A stretch of 64,000 nt of DNA from Chamaelirium japonicum (lineage: Eukaryota; Streptophyta; Magnoliopsida; Liliales; Melanthiaceae): contig OX393550.1 in assembly GCA_947650365.1 (NCBI GenBank), forward strand, positions 70,491,978-70,555,977. The letters run 5' to 3'. Within the stretch, counting starts at the first letter, position 1. Each line of letters opens with the position of its first letter. Below are positions 32,255 through 44,039 of this stretch, one piece after another. The notes beneath the pieces are model-generated. The model saw only the letters and a list, made by a program, of their open reading frames with translations, made no database searches and was not told the DNA's origin. Both the position numbers and the translations under genes were made by a program.

Positions 32255-34800
32255 GGTGCAATTGGGGCTTAGTGTAATGAATTTTCATAGTGACTTAATC
32301 ATATGGTTATGAATTAGTTGTACTGGTGTTGAATAGTGCTCCAGTATTTGATCAGCTGTGATATTTGTGTTAGAATTGGTGAGGTCTATAGCTCGTAAAA
32401 ACCTATAGTTTAGCTATGTATGGTTGATAGTATAAGATTGCATCTAGGTACGTAACTTAGTACGTGTTCTGATTACAGAACAGAGAGCCATGGCTACATG
32501 GTAATCCTCTTGAGTGGGAGACTCAAGGGACTGGTCCCATGTAACCTAAATACGTTCGCAGCTCTGATTAGGGTTGGTCGCCCTATCAGGTTAAGCTGTT
32601 GGGATGACAGAGCGTGGGTGTCTCCACCACGGTCATTACCAGGCACAGTGTCTGTGGCCGAACGGAACCAACACGGTGCACAGATCGGTGAGCAGACACC
32701 GGTGCACTAAACCGTGTTTCTGCTTAGGGTAAAACGGTCCTAAACCCTGAGGAGCCATGTCTGGTGGACTAACCAGTTGTGTGGTGCTTTGGCGCACCAA
32801 TGTGTGAGGATCCGGATGCAGTGATCCAAAACCACGGTGTACTGGGTTACCCGGCTGGCGTTGCATCAGCATGTCACTCCTGCAGGCTATCCACACCCCT
32901 AACGGGAGGTGCGTTCCTTGGTCTGACCTACGTCGTATTAAACCCTGGCCAGGTGGTCATCAGTTCGACTGGTGACGGATCCGGTTACTCGGCAGAGTTA
33001 TCGGAGGTACGATGTACGTGGTCAACCTGGAAGGAACCGAGTCATATGAGCACTCGAGTCTGACGGTATTCTCCACCGCTCGAGTTGCGTCATGGCACCA
33101 GTGGAGGGACAGCGAGTTTACCATACTAAGCGGAGAGCAGGGGTATGTGGGAGAACATAGTAAGTCCGGGGGGATTGGAGTGCAGCCTGCGTCGCACTCT
33201 GGGTGGCTACGCAGGTTAACTCGAACTCAGGGGATCGATGGTACACTCGGGTAGTGTATCGATCGAGTCTGAGTTGGAAGCCATGAACCCTGGTCCCTGA
33301 AGGTTCCACCTTATCGACATTATGTACGGTTCTTATACCATCTCCTCGAAACACAGAACGTAGTTAGAGGAAGCGAGAAGTCCAAGCATACGCTCCGTGA
33401 GTGCTTCGCACTAGTGCACGGTAGATGCGTAGCTACGTGTGTGCACTAAGGGGAAACCCTAGGTTAGTGCAGAGACGCATGTAGCAATTCCTTGCCATAA
33501 GTGGACTTTGCCACATGGGTGCGATGCACCGGGACATGTTGCGAGTTGACTAGTTGACTTCACTAGGGACACCCTACGGGAACCTCAGAGAATAGTGAAA
33601 TCACTGGTGCACTTCACTTATGTGTGCCTTGCAAAGTCTCGTACACGAGGAACGGCCAACTAGTGGCATAAGGGCGTTTTGGTCATACCATGCGCCACTA
33701 TGCACTAAGGGGGCCGGCCCAAAGTGTTGAGAGACTGGTCAAGGCCGGCCCCATTAGTTTCGGGAGGTTGTTGCCTCCGATTAAGGGGCCGGTTATGAGG
33801 CGCAGAAAACGGGCTGGTTTTGACCATTTTCGAAAACAAGGAAAGGATAGAGATAAAGAAGAGATATATAGGGATAAGGTTTGAATCTATCATCCTTATC
33901 CATACTGTCCTTATCCATATGAATAGGCCGGCCCTATATATGAGAAGGAGAGAGAGGGTGCACGAAAATAATAGAGCCATGCAAGCCCTAGGGCCGGCCA
34001 TGGCATGGGGAAACCCTAGCCGCCCCCTCTTCTCTCTTCGCATCTCCTCTCTCGTCTCTCTCTCCCTCGCTTGCGCCATTGGATGGCGACTCGTCTTCCT
34101 CATGTGGTGTTTTGTAGAAGGAGAAGGCTCGTCGTATGGAGGCACTCAGAGATCCATCGATGAGGTGCCGTGCATCGTGTGAGATCGGGTGAACTAGAAG
34201 GTGCTACAGAAGTCCAAACGACGTGAAACTTGTTGGAAAAGTTGCGTCTCGAAGTTGGCTACCTGTAGTCCAAATTTCAGCCCAATCGGAGTTCGGAGCA
34301 GAAAGTTATGGCCGTCGTACCGAAGCTATGTCGAGCAGATCCGTAGCCCGTCTCTATCGACAAAGAAGAAATTTGTCGCGGTGAAAGATTCCGCACGCAG
34401 GTATGACCTCTAACAAGTAGATCTAACATAATTAGAACATGCATTCATGCTAGATTGTTCTTTTGCGTTAGATCGTCGTTAGGGGTTCGAGTAGTTGCCA
34501 TGCTAGTTTCATACACGCATATGTAGATCGTTTCGATGAAATTTTTGATATGTAACGCACACCGCTCTCGGTCCTCGGACCTTCACTTTGCTTCCGCTGC
34601 GGGCCTCTACCATGGATTTATTTCCAACAATTTGCTGAGGTGGCATCACCGTTATACCATAGATTTTCTCCTCTTTCAAGCTCCCTCCCCCCCAAATTCA
34701 CGCTCCCCCCCTATCGACTCGCCCAACAAATCACGTGAAGAGGGGGGTGATCATCCCAACAGTCGGTAAGATCATCGCCTCCCCCCCTTTGAGCCGCTAG
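32255..34800 (+). mobile_element. Insert in CACTA-1: noncoding module related to the retrotransposon leader at 62.1-63.9 kb
   Basis: In CACTA-2 the subterminal region adjoins the satellite directly, so these roughly 2.5 kb are extra. From about 32,490 to about 34,400 the sequence follows 62,270-63,870 in the same order with conserved blocks. Examples are GGGTTACCCGGCTGGCG (32,844; 62,635), GCGTCGCACTCTGGGTG (about 33,190; 62,991) and CTACGCAGGTTAA. Similarity is patchy (diverged copies). No LTR was found around it. Both copies end in a candidate splice donor (CAG/GTATGACC at about 34,400). ORFs inside are short and not conserved. Confidence 0.68.
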
Positions 34801-34819
34801 ATCCAATTTATTACCAAAT

Positions 34820-37800
34820 ATTTCAAGCGAGATTTTACCCTCCGATTGACTAATTTAGAGTCTCAGCATTCGAAATTCATAAGTTAGCGTGTTTTGGATT
34901 TTGAACTTGGCCTGGATTCGATCGAATCATTATCGGATCGCATCCGATAATTCGGACTTGGATGTTTTTTCATATTTCAAACTTGTAAGCAATTTATAAA
35001 TATATATTTAAGATTTTACCCTCCGATTGACTAATTTAGAGTTTAAGCGTTGGAAAATTATAAGCTAGCGTATTTTGGATTTTGAACTTGGTTTAGATTC
35101 GATCGGATCATTATTGAATCGCATCCAATAATTCATACTTGGATGTTATTTCGTATTTCGGACGTACGAACAAGTTTTAAGTAGATATTTTAAGAATTTA
35201 CCCTCCAATTGACTAATTTAGAGTCTAAGCATTGGAAAATCACAAGTTAGCGTGTTTCAGATTTTAAACTGGTTTGGATTCAATCGGATCATCATCGGAT
35301 CGTATTCGATAATTTGGACTTTGATGTTTTATCGTATTTCGGACTTACAAGCAAGTCTTAAGTAGATATTTTAAGAATTTACCCTCCGATTGACTAATAT
35401 AGAATCTAAGCGTTGAAAAATCATAAGTTAGTGTGTTTTGGATTTTGAACTTGGTTTGGATTCGATCGGATCGCATCCGATAATTCATACTTGGATGTTT
35501 TTTCGTATTTCGAACTTGTGAGTAAGTTCTAATTATATATTTTAAGAATTTACCCTCCGATTGATCAATTTATAGTCTAAGTGTTCAAAAATCATAAGTT
35601 AGCGTGTTTCGGATTTGAAATTAGTTTGGATTCAATCGGATCATCATCGGATCGCATCGGATAATTCGTACTTAGAAATTTTTTTATATTTCAGACTTCC
35701 GAGCAAGTTTTAAGTAGATATTTTAAAAATTTACCCTCCGATTGACTAATTTAGAGTCTAAGCATTGAAAAATCATAAGTTAGCGTGTTTCGGATTTTGA
35801 ACTTGGTTTGGATTCGATCAGATCGTCATTGAATCGCATCCGATAATTTGTACTTGGATATTTTTTTGTATTTCGAACTTGCAAGCAAGTTCTAATTAAA
35901 TATTTTAAGAATTTACCCTCCGATTGACCAATTTATAGTCTAAGTGTTCAAAAATCATAAGTTAGCGCGTTTCGGATTTGAAATTGGTTTGGATTCGATC
36001 GGATCATTATCGGATCATATCCGATAATTCATACTTAGATGTCTTTTCATATTTCGGACTTGTGAGCAAGTTTTAAGTAGATATCTTAAGAATTTACCCT
36101 CCGATTGACTAATTTAGAGTACTCTAAGCATTAAAAAATCAAAAGTTAGCTTATTTCGGATTTTGAACTTGGTTTGGATTCGATCGGATCATCATCGGAT
36201 AGCATCCGATAATTCACACTTGGATATTTTTTCGTATTTCGGACTTATGAGCAAGTTCTAATTCGATGTTTTAAGAATTTACCCTCCGATTGACCAATTT
36301 AGAGTTTAAGCGTTCAAAAATCATAAGTTAGTGTGTTTCTGATTTGAAATTGGTTTGGATTCGATTGGATCGTCATCAAATCGCATCTGATAATTTATAC
36401 TTGAATGTTTTTTCGTATTTCGGACTTATGAGTAATTTTTAAGTAGATCTTTTAAGAATTTACCCTCCGACTGACTAATTTAGAGTCTAAGAGTTGAAAA
36501 ATCATATGTGTTTCAGATTTTAAAATTGGTTTGGATTTGATCGGATCGTCATCGGATCGCATTCGATAATTAGTACTTGAAAGTTTTTTCGTATTTCGGA
36601 CTTGCGAGCAAGATTTAAGTAGATATTTTAAAAATTTACCCTCCGATTGACTAATTTAGAATCTAAGCGTTGGAAAATCATAAGTTAGCATGTTTTGGAT
36701 TTTGAACTTAGTTTGGATTTGATCGGATTGTCATCAGATCGCATCTGATAATTCATACTTGGTAGTTTTTTCATATTTCGGACTTGCGAGCAAGTTTTAA
36801 GTACATATTTTAAGAATTTACCCTCCGATTTACTAATTTAGAATCTAAGCATTGGAAAATCATAAGTTAGCATGTTTCAAATTTTGAAGTTGGTTTGGAT
36901 TCGATCGGATTGTCATCGGATCGCATCCGAGAATTCATACTTAGATATTTTTTCATATTTCGAACTTGTGAGCAAGTTATAATTAGATATTTTAATAAGT
37001 TACCCTCCGATTGACTAATTTAGAATCTAAGCGTTCAAAAATCATAAGTTAGCGTGTTTCGGATTTGAAATTGGTTTGGATTCGATCGGATCATCATCAA
37101 ATCGCATCTGCTAATTAGTACTTGGATGTTTTTTCGTATTTCAGACTTGCGAGCAAGTTTTAAGTAGATATTTTAAAAATTTACCCTTCAATTGACTAAT
37201 TTAGAGTCTAAGCGGTGAAAAATCATAAGTTAGCATGTTTCAGATTTTGAACTTGGTTTGGATTCGATTAGATTGTCATCAGATCGCATCCGATAATTCG
37301 TACTTGGAAGTTTTTTTCTATTTCAGACTTACGAGCAAGTTTTAAGTAGATATTTTAAAAATTTACCCTCCTATTGACTGATTTAGAATCTAAGCGTTGA
37401 AAAATCATAAGTTAGCGTATTTTAGATTATAAAGTTGGTTTGGATTTGATCGGATCATCATCGGATCGCAACCGATAATTCATACTTGGAAGTTTTTTCG
37501 TATTTCGGACTTGCAAACAAGTTTTTAGTAGATATTTTAAGAATTTACCCTCTGATTGACTAATTTAGAATCTAAGCATTGGAAAATCATAACTTAGCGT
37601 ATTTCAGATTTTGAAGTTGGTTTGGATTTGATCGGATCGTCATCGGATCGCATCCGATAATTCGTACTTGGATATATTTTTTTATTTGGGACTTGCGAGC
37701 AAGTTCTAATTAGATATTTTAAGAATTTACCCTACGATTGATCAATTTAGTGCCAAGCGTTCAAAAATCATTAGTTAGCATATTTTGGATTTAAAATTGG

Positions 37801-38500
37801 TTTGGACTCGATCGGATCGTCATCGGATTACATTTGATAATTTGCACTTTGATATTTTTTCGTATTTCGGACTTGCGAGTAAATTTTACGTACATATTTT
37901 AAGAATTTACTCTCCGATTGACTAATTTAGAATCTAAACATTGAAAAATTATAAGTTAGCATGTTTCGGATTTTGAACTTGGTTTGGATTCGATCGGATC
38001 ATCATCGGATCATATCTGATAATTTGTACTTGGATATTTTTTCGTATTTTGGACTTGCGAGCAAGTTCTAATTACATATTTTAAGAATTTACCCTCCAAT
38101 TGACCAATTTAGAGTCTAAGCATTCCAAAATCAAAAGTTAACGTGTTTCGGATTTGAAATTGGTCTGGATTCGATCGGATCATATCCAATAATTTGTACT
38201 TGGATGTTTTTTCGTATTTCGGACTTGCGAGTAAGTTTTAAGTAGATATTTTAAGAATTTACCCTCTGATTAACTAATTTAGAGTCTAAGTATTAAAATA
38301 TCATAAGTTAGCGTGTTTCAGATTTTGAAATTGGTTTGGATTCGATCGGATCGTCATCGGATCGCATCCGATAATTCATACTTGGATGGTTTTTTGTATT
38401 TCGGACTTGCGAGAAAGTTTTAAGTAGATATTTTAAGAATTTACCCTCTGATTGTCTAATTTAGAGTTTAAGCGTTGGAAATTCATAAGTTAGCGTGTTA
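34820..38500 (+). repeat. ~182-bp satellite array inside CACTA-1, about 20 units
   Basis: The core TTACCCTCCGATTGACTAA recurs at about 34,838, 35,018, 35,201, 35,383 and so on to about 38,440. Units include TAAGTTAGCGTGTTTCGGA, GGTTTGGATTCGATCGGATC and GGACTTGCGAGCAAGTT. Two unit types partly alternate, AAGTTTTAAGTAGATATTTT and AAGTTCTAATTAGATATTTT, suggesting a dimeric higher-order unit of about 364 bp. There are no ORFs of note. The same satellite is in CACTA-2 at 46,081-48,175, reversed. Confidence 0.94.
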
Positions 38501-38608
38501 GCGTGATAATCGTGCTAAACTCAAATAACATAGCAATCGTATTTGTATTAATTTAGATAAGATATATACTTTATATTAATATTATAATGATTAGTAAGTA
38601 CCTGATCA

Positions 38609-40277
38609 TAAGCATGAGCCACCGCTAAACTGGCTCATGAACTCATCAAGCCGACACTCCAGTGCCCTGCGAGCTTCTCTTTCCTCCTCAACTCGCCGCT
38701 TGAGGGCCTGCTTCTCCTCGTGCTCTGCCTCAACCCTGTGCTTAAGGGCCTGCCTCAGCTCGCGCTCCATGTCTAGCGCAGATTGCAACTGAGTGATAAC
38801 CCCGGTTTGGGTGTCCCGTGTTCTCGAGTGCATACCCTCTCGTCAAAAGTAGGAGGAGGGCGTGACTCCAAGGCCCGTACAAAGGATGCGGCCGTGCGTG
38901 GTAGGTCTGAGCACAGTATTCATTGCTGAGTCGATAAATACTGAGCTAGAGGAGGAGCCGGCCTTGCCCGATGGGGTCACAAGAAGTCTCATTCTCTCCT
39001 ATATAAAAACAATCAATGATATTCAATGATATTTGATGGCATATATATACAAATGTATTAACAGTAATTTAATTACTTATGACTTACGAGGCAACCCTGT
39101 CGTCCAGAAATACCCCATCGGTACGCCGCCTCCTAGAGGCCTCAAAAAGGTCAATCCGATTAGGCTCGTGGCCCAAGGACTATGTTTGTTTTTTGACATA
39201 TAAAATAAATAGATGAGTTAACATAAGATTTATAGAGCTTTAAATAATAAAATATTTGTATCATTTACTAACTGCTGGGTAAGCTGGGGCATAAAGGTCC
39301 TCCCCCTCACTAGAGCAGGTATCGTCGAGGCATTTCTATTCTGCTTGCCTTTAGTAGAACTCGCCTATGTCAATCGATTAAATTTTCAAATATCAATATA
39401 AATTTTTAGTATAATATTAAAACAAGTACGAATCAATAAAATAATAATTATACCTGAAACTGAGGGGTGGCCCAGTGAGCGACCAAAAACTATAGAATAT
39501 GTAGCGGAGGTGCGTCTCTCGTCTCGATCGTAGCCTGTAACTCCTCAGTCGACTCGTCGACTAATCAACCGTAGAGCTGGTAGAGCTCGTGACGATAATC
39601 CCTATACCGCTCACTCATGTCTTCCACAAGTCCTCCTGGTGGGAGTCAATTTCCATGTTCTTCCATTTAAATTTCTCCTATAAAATCAATTTAGAAACAA
39701 ATAATTTTATCAATTTAAATTATAAAGAAATACAATATTGTTCTAAAATGCTTTAATGAAACTAACGTACCAAAAAGACCTGATACATCCTCTCCTTATA
39801 GGATGCATCGATGTTCTTCCACCCCTTTATCCCTATAATATGGGCATTCCTCTCCTTCCGTACTATCATTCTGACTCACATGGCGACGTTAGAAGCGTGC
39901 TTGCCCACAAAGGACCCGTCGCTCGACTGTAGGAAAAGCGGCTCGTGTAAGCTCAACAAGCGTCGGGTCGTTGTCATGCCCCGGTCGCCTACGTGCCTGG
40001 CGATTCTCAACCCTGCAAATAAAATATATATCAGTACTGAACAAGTATTTACAACATGTTTGAAACTTTAGATCTAAATATTACCTATGGGCATAGACAC
40101 TATAGTCGAGTACTGAGCGCTGCTCGAAGCTCCGGAGGCTGCGACCTCAGGAGCTAGTATGGAGAGAGAAATAACACTCATAGATCCGGAGGGCTCGGCC
40201 TCGGACCCTAGGGTGGCTGCCGGAGCTCTCCAAGCTAGTCTACCCCTACCTCTATGAACCCTTGACCGTGATGTCAT
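38609..40277 (-). pseudogene. CACTA-1 second gene (plant En/Spm Transposase_24-type protein)
   Basis: Minus-strand exons with matching splice sites can be followed. Exon 1 (40,085-40,277) starts MTSRSRVHRGRGRLAW. Exon 2 (39,771-40,012) encodes RRPGHDNDPTLVELTR in one frame. Exon 3 (39,454-39,677) encodes SERYRDYRHELYQLYG and VAHWATPQFQ. A later exon reads EPNRIDLFEASRRRRTDGVF (about 39,165-39,085). The last exon ends in a strong coiled coil rich in REL/EE/RR heptads (38,609-38,833). This order (charged N-terminus, YRDYR-type helix, HW..PEF-like box, C-terminal coiled coil) is that of the PF03004-type proteins of plant CACTA elements. Stops and a frameshift in exons 2-4 show decay. Exon limits other than those given are approximate. 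Confidence 0.75.
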
Positions 40278-40309
40278 CTAAAAGCGGTAATATTTTTATA
40301 TACAAAATA

Positions 40310-40565
40310 ATATGATATAAATATGAAACAGTTTTATTTACATATGAAACAATATGATTTATATATAAAACAATATGAAACAGTTTGATTTACATATGAA
40401 ACAGTATAAAACAATAAGATATACATATGAAACAATATAATTTATATATGAAACAATTTGATTTATATATGATAGTAAAATATTCATTTTCTAACAGTCC
40501 AATTTATATATGAAACGGTCCAATTTATATATGAAACAGTCCATTTTACATATGAAACAATCCAG
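40310..40565. repeat. Short AT-rich tandem repeat
   Basis: Units of about 30-35 bp built on ACATATGAAACAATATGATTTATAT repeat with drift between the two CACTA-1 gene remnants. Confidence 0.8.
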
Positions 40566-41043
40566 GTCTAGTTATTTTATGTCTCATCTCCGTCACTCTC
40601 ATCGCATCCCTCTTCTATCATTTGATTTTCATTCGTTGTCCAGTTTATATTGTCGACCTCTTTATTTTCGTTATGTACTGCGTCGACAACGATTGTCTCA
40701 TCATTCTGATATGCATCCAAATCATCATCGATGACCCCCGTATCTTTATCTCTCATGTCGTAAAAATCTTTAGGTGGTGATCTGACTATAATTTGCCAAC
40801 CTGAAGAGGTATTATTCAGTGCGTAAAATATTTGCTCCGTTTGAGAGACAAGAATGAATGGATCTTAATATATTGGTATTCAATCTCTTACCGGTGTTGA
40901 CGCTGATAAAACCGTATTTATCGATATTATAACCAATCCCGCGATTATTAACATCATACCAATCGCATTTGAATAATACAATCCGATTTTGGCCAAATAA
41001 TTTAATCTCGAGAATCTTGTTGAGGATACCGTAGAAGTCGATA
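40566..41043 (-). pseudogene. CACTA-1 transposase (TNP2-type) C-terminal DUF4216 remnant
   Basis: The minus strand reads VIDFYGILNKILEIKLFGQN, VLFKCDWYDV, YGFISVNTG and then LVSQTEQIFYALN, WQIIVRSPPKDFYDM. This is the DUF4216 domain that forms the C-terminus of TNP2-type CACTA transposases, followed by an acidic Asp/Glu-rich tail. The long upstream transposase domain is absent; sequence upstream of 41,043 is telomere-like CCTAAACC and unrelated DNA. Confidence 0.78.
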
Positions 41044-41695
41044 ACCTAAACCTAACCTAAACCCTAAACCTAGCTCAATCAATCACTACCACAACATACT
41101 AACAAAATTTTCTTTTGATGTGTATACATTTAGCTTGTGGCTCTAGTACTACACAAAAACCATAACTAAATAGTAATATATTAGACTTAACCGAATTCGT
41201 AACGATTCGGTTTCAGATTGGACCATTCCAACACAAATTTTGCTCAACCCACCCGTTCAAGTTTTCAATGTTGATGTGGAGTAGTGATAGGTGTCCAAAA
41301 ATGACTGGTGCATGATCGATCTAATGTTCGGCAGCATGCTGAGCTGATGGAAATATTATATTTGCATATCAATATTTCAAAACATATAAAGTTGTGCATA
41401 TTCATCCCTCCGGTTAGTTACCATCTCAAAAGGATGAATATATTCAGAGTACTCCCCTACTGGCTATTAGGTATGAATGGGGATGGTCGCCCTATTTATC
41501 AGACGAGCGTGGAGAGCTAAACGAGCATCGAGAGAAAAACAGAATGGATTTAGGTTTATGGGACTCACATTGAAAATAACTAAAATTAGCCGATGCATGT
41601 GGTAAGTCACCCTTTCACTATGGATAAAATGCGTATTTGGAACTCAGGTTAAAAGCTCCCCATGTTTTTTTTTTATCATCACACTTCATCTCATA
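41044..41695. other. Unassigned DNA replacing the transposase body
   Basis: It starts with short CCTAAACCTAACC runs and then low-complexity AT-rich sequence. No gene is seen. Confidence 0.4.
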
Positions 41696-41699
41696 TGTG

Positions 41700-42650
41700 G
41701 GGGGTTAAAGCTGAGCCAAGCTTTGGTCGGCTTGAGCTTGTTCACAAGCCTAAACTTCATACTAGTCTATGCTCAATTAGTGATTGAGCAGTCCCTTATC
41801 GAGCTTGTTCATGAACCTAAACTTCATACTAGGATATATGCTAGGCTTATTCAAGCCATTTATGAGCCTATTCACGAGCCCTTTATGAGCCTATCAAGTT
41901 TGCTCATGAGCCCTAAACAAGCATGTTTGCGAGCCCAAACGAGCCGAGCTTTGGTCTACTTAAGCTTGGCTCGTTTATTAAATGAGCCTAAACCGAGCTT
42001 TGGTCGGCTTGAGCTTGTTCACAAGCCTAAACTTCAGACTAGGCTATGCTCAATTAGTGATTAAACAGTCCCTTATTGAGTTTGTTCACGATTCTAAACT
42101 TCATACTAGGCTATATGTTAGGCTTATTCAAGCCATTTATGAGCCTATTCACGAGCCCTTTATGAGCCTATCGAGCTTGTTCATGAGCTTTGCTCACAAG
42201 CCCTAAACAGGCATGTTCGCAAGCCCAAACGAGCCGAGATTTGGTCTGCTTGAGCTTGGCTCATTTATTAAACAAGCCTAAACCGATCTTTGGTCGGCTT
42301 GAGCTTGTTCACGAGCCTAAACTTCAAACTAGGCTATTCTCAATTAGTGATTGAACAGTCCCTTATCGAGCTTGTTCACGAGCCTAAACTTCATACTAGG
42401 CTATATGTTAGGCTTATTCACGCCATTTATGAGCCTATTCAAAAGCCCTTTATGAGCCTATCGAGCATGTTTGCGAGCCCAAATGAGCCAAGATTTCGTC
42501 TGCTTGAGCTTGGCTCGTTTATTAAACGAGCCTAAACTCTAGGCTCGGGCTTGGCTTGACTAGTAACCGAACGAACTCGAACAAGCTTTTATCGAGCCAA
42601 GCCGCGAGCCGCTCATGAACAGCTTGGTTTGTTTGCAGCCATACCTAACC
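41700..42650. repeat. ~285-bp tandem repeat of a hAT-like element (GAGCTTGTTCACGAGCC type)
   Basis: Three copies start at GAGCTTTGGTCGGCTTGAGC (about 41,715, 41,996 and 42,290). They are dense in GAGC(C/T)TGTTCACGAGCC motifs. The right end AACAGCTTGGTTTGTTTGCAGCC resembles the reverse complement of hAT-type termini beginning with GGGCTGCAAAC. A diverged partial copy with the same end lies at 60,235-60,470. Confidence 0.72.
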
Positions 42651-42980
42651 CTAAACCTAATTTCCAAAAATGTAACATTCCAAAAAATTCCCATAATTCA
42701 GAATCGGAATTGGATTTTGAAATTCTGAAATTTTGGAATCAGAATCAAAATAACATTTGGGATTCCAAAATTTTTTGGCAATTTTCCGAACACCTCTATT
42801 CCGATCCGATCCATCCAAAAATTAGCCCTAGATAAAATGATAAAATCAAAAATTTAGTAGTTGAACAAATAGGTATTGTGCTAGCATTTCAAACTATAGG
42901 GTGCGTTTTGGAACAAAACAGTTGACAAAAGGGGTATTGTGCTAACATTTCAAAATTTAGGGTGCAAATTGGAACAAAAT
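42651..42980. other. Unassigned DNA in CACTA-1
   Basis: AT-rich with repeated TTCCAAAATT-like words and two phrases GGTATTGTGCTA(G/A)CATTTCAAA. No gene is seen. Confidence 0.4.
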
Positions 42981-43225
42981 GAGGAGGAGGAGGAGGAAGA
43001 GGAGGAGGAGGAGGAGGAGGGGACTCACTAGATGTAGCCGGAGGGGGATCTAGAGCCAGAGCCGAAGGCGAGCCGAGGGGGGGATCGAAACACCGAAAAG
43101 GGGAGGGGGGCGCCGTGGGGGGGGAGGGGATGGAAATTGGGAGAGGGAAGGGGGGGCGCCAGGGGGGGGGATGGAAACCGGGAGAGGGGAGGGGGTGCGC
43201 CGGGGGGGGGGGAGGGAATCACAAT
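42981..43225. repeat. (GAG)n tract and G-rich minisatellite
   Basis: GAGGAG repeats (42,981-43,020) followed by runs of seven to ten G separated by GATGGAAA(C/T)(T/C)GGGAGAGG units (43,075-43,215). G-quadruplex-capable; ORFs on either strand are artefacts. Confidence 0.85.
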
Positions 43226-43254
43226 AGATAAGCCGGTGGGATCGGGTTGAGTTA

Positions 43255-43668
43255 TATAAGAGGATTTTTACCGACGGAAGTAAAATTTTCCGTCGGTAAA
43301 TATATATTAAATACCAATAGAACTTAAATTTCCGTTGGTATAATATATCTTTACCGACGGATATCTAATTTCCATCGGTACAAATAATATTAAATATTAT
43401 TATATATACTATTTTTTATTATCAACATGCATATATATTACCGTCAGTAATATAGATATATATATTTTACCGACGGAATATATTATATCCTTCGGTAAAG
43501 ATATTATGCCGACAGACTTTATTTTGCTGTCAGTAATTAAAATAGAAAAAATAATTAAAAAATTAAACTTATTATACCAATGGATATTATTAGTTTCGTC
43601 GGTAGAAAGCATATTATTGCCGACGTTTTTAAGATATTTCGTCAGTAAAATACGTCTTTTTTGTAGTG
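43255..43668. repeat. CACTA-1 right subterminal region and terminal inverted repeat
   Basis: Repeated TTTACCGACGGAAGT, CCGTCGGTAAAT and degenerate forms lead to the terminus TTTTTTGTAGTG. Confidence 0.88.
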
Positions 43669-43981
43669 TGGGCTTTTTCTTACCTTTCTGTTCATCTTCT
43701 TCAATTGACTCCATTTTCTTTTTTGAATTTTTTTTATACTAGATGACGGAGGTGCCCTCTTGCTTTTGACTGATGTCAGAGTGGATATCTTTTCTTCTTC
43801 ATTATCAAATGACAACTTTACTTTCTTCTTTGTTTTCTATTCTTTACTAAGGGACGGAGCTGTCTTTGTCTTCTTTTTTTTAGATGTCATCAACTTTTTT
43901 GTAGGATCCTTCACTGGTGGCATAGAAACTGAGGTCTGACAAGAGGACGTAGTCCTAGCACTCCTTCTAAGCGGAGAATTC
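43669..43981 (-). pseudogene. 5' exon of the DUF1985/Ulp1 gene, beyond CACTA-1
   Basis: On the minus strand, after an acceptor-like TATGTAG, the exon reads NSPLRRSARTTSSCQTSVSM, then a Lys-rich stretch with one TAG, and ends KGKKKP at the CACTA-1 insertion site. The reading frame continues in 31,514 with the TSD removed. A basic N-terminal region with an RRSAR-type motif is usual for these proteins. Confidence 0.78.
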
Positions 43982-44039
43982 TACATACCAATAGCAAGTA
44001 ACATAAAAAAACTAATTATAATAAAAAACACATGAGAGA

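Larger units (their letters stand above)
31515..43668 (-). mobile_element. CACTA-1 (En/Spm-type) DNA transposon
   Basis: The left end CACTACAAAAAA (31,515) and right end TTTTTTGTAGTG (43,668) are inverted and flanked by a TGG target duplication (31,512-31,514 and 43,669-43,671). Removing the element joins the Ulp1/DUF1985 gene in an open frame across the site (KKKP to LVVQKVEK), which confirms the boundaries. Subterminal DNA at both ends carries many TACCGACGGA / TCCGTCGGTA motifs, the likely transposase-binding repeats. Internal order on the minus strand: DUF4216 remnant of the transposase, a Transposase_24-type gene, a 3.7-kb satellite array, and an inserted retrotransposon-leader-like segment. 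Most of the transposase gene is missing, so it cannot move on its own. Confidence 0.93.

Noticed and set aside
41044-41080. Interstitial telomere
   Set aside because: Only a few irregular CCTAAACC words occur; not a telomeric array.
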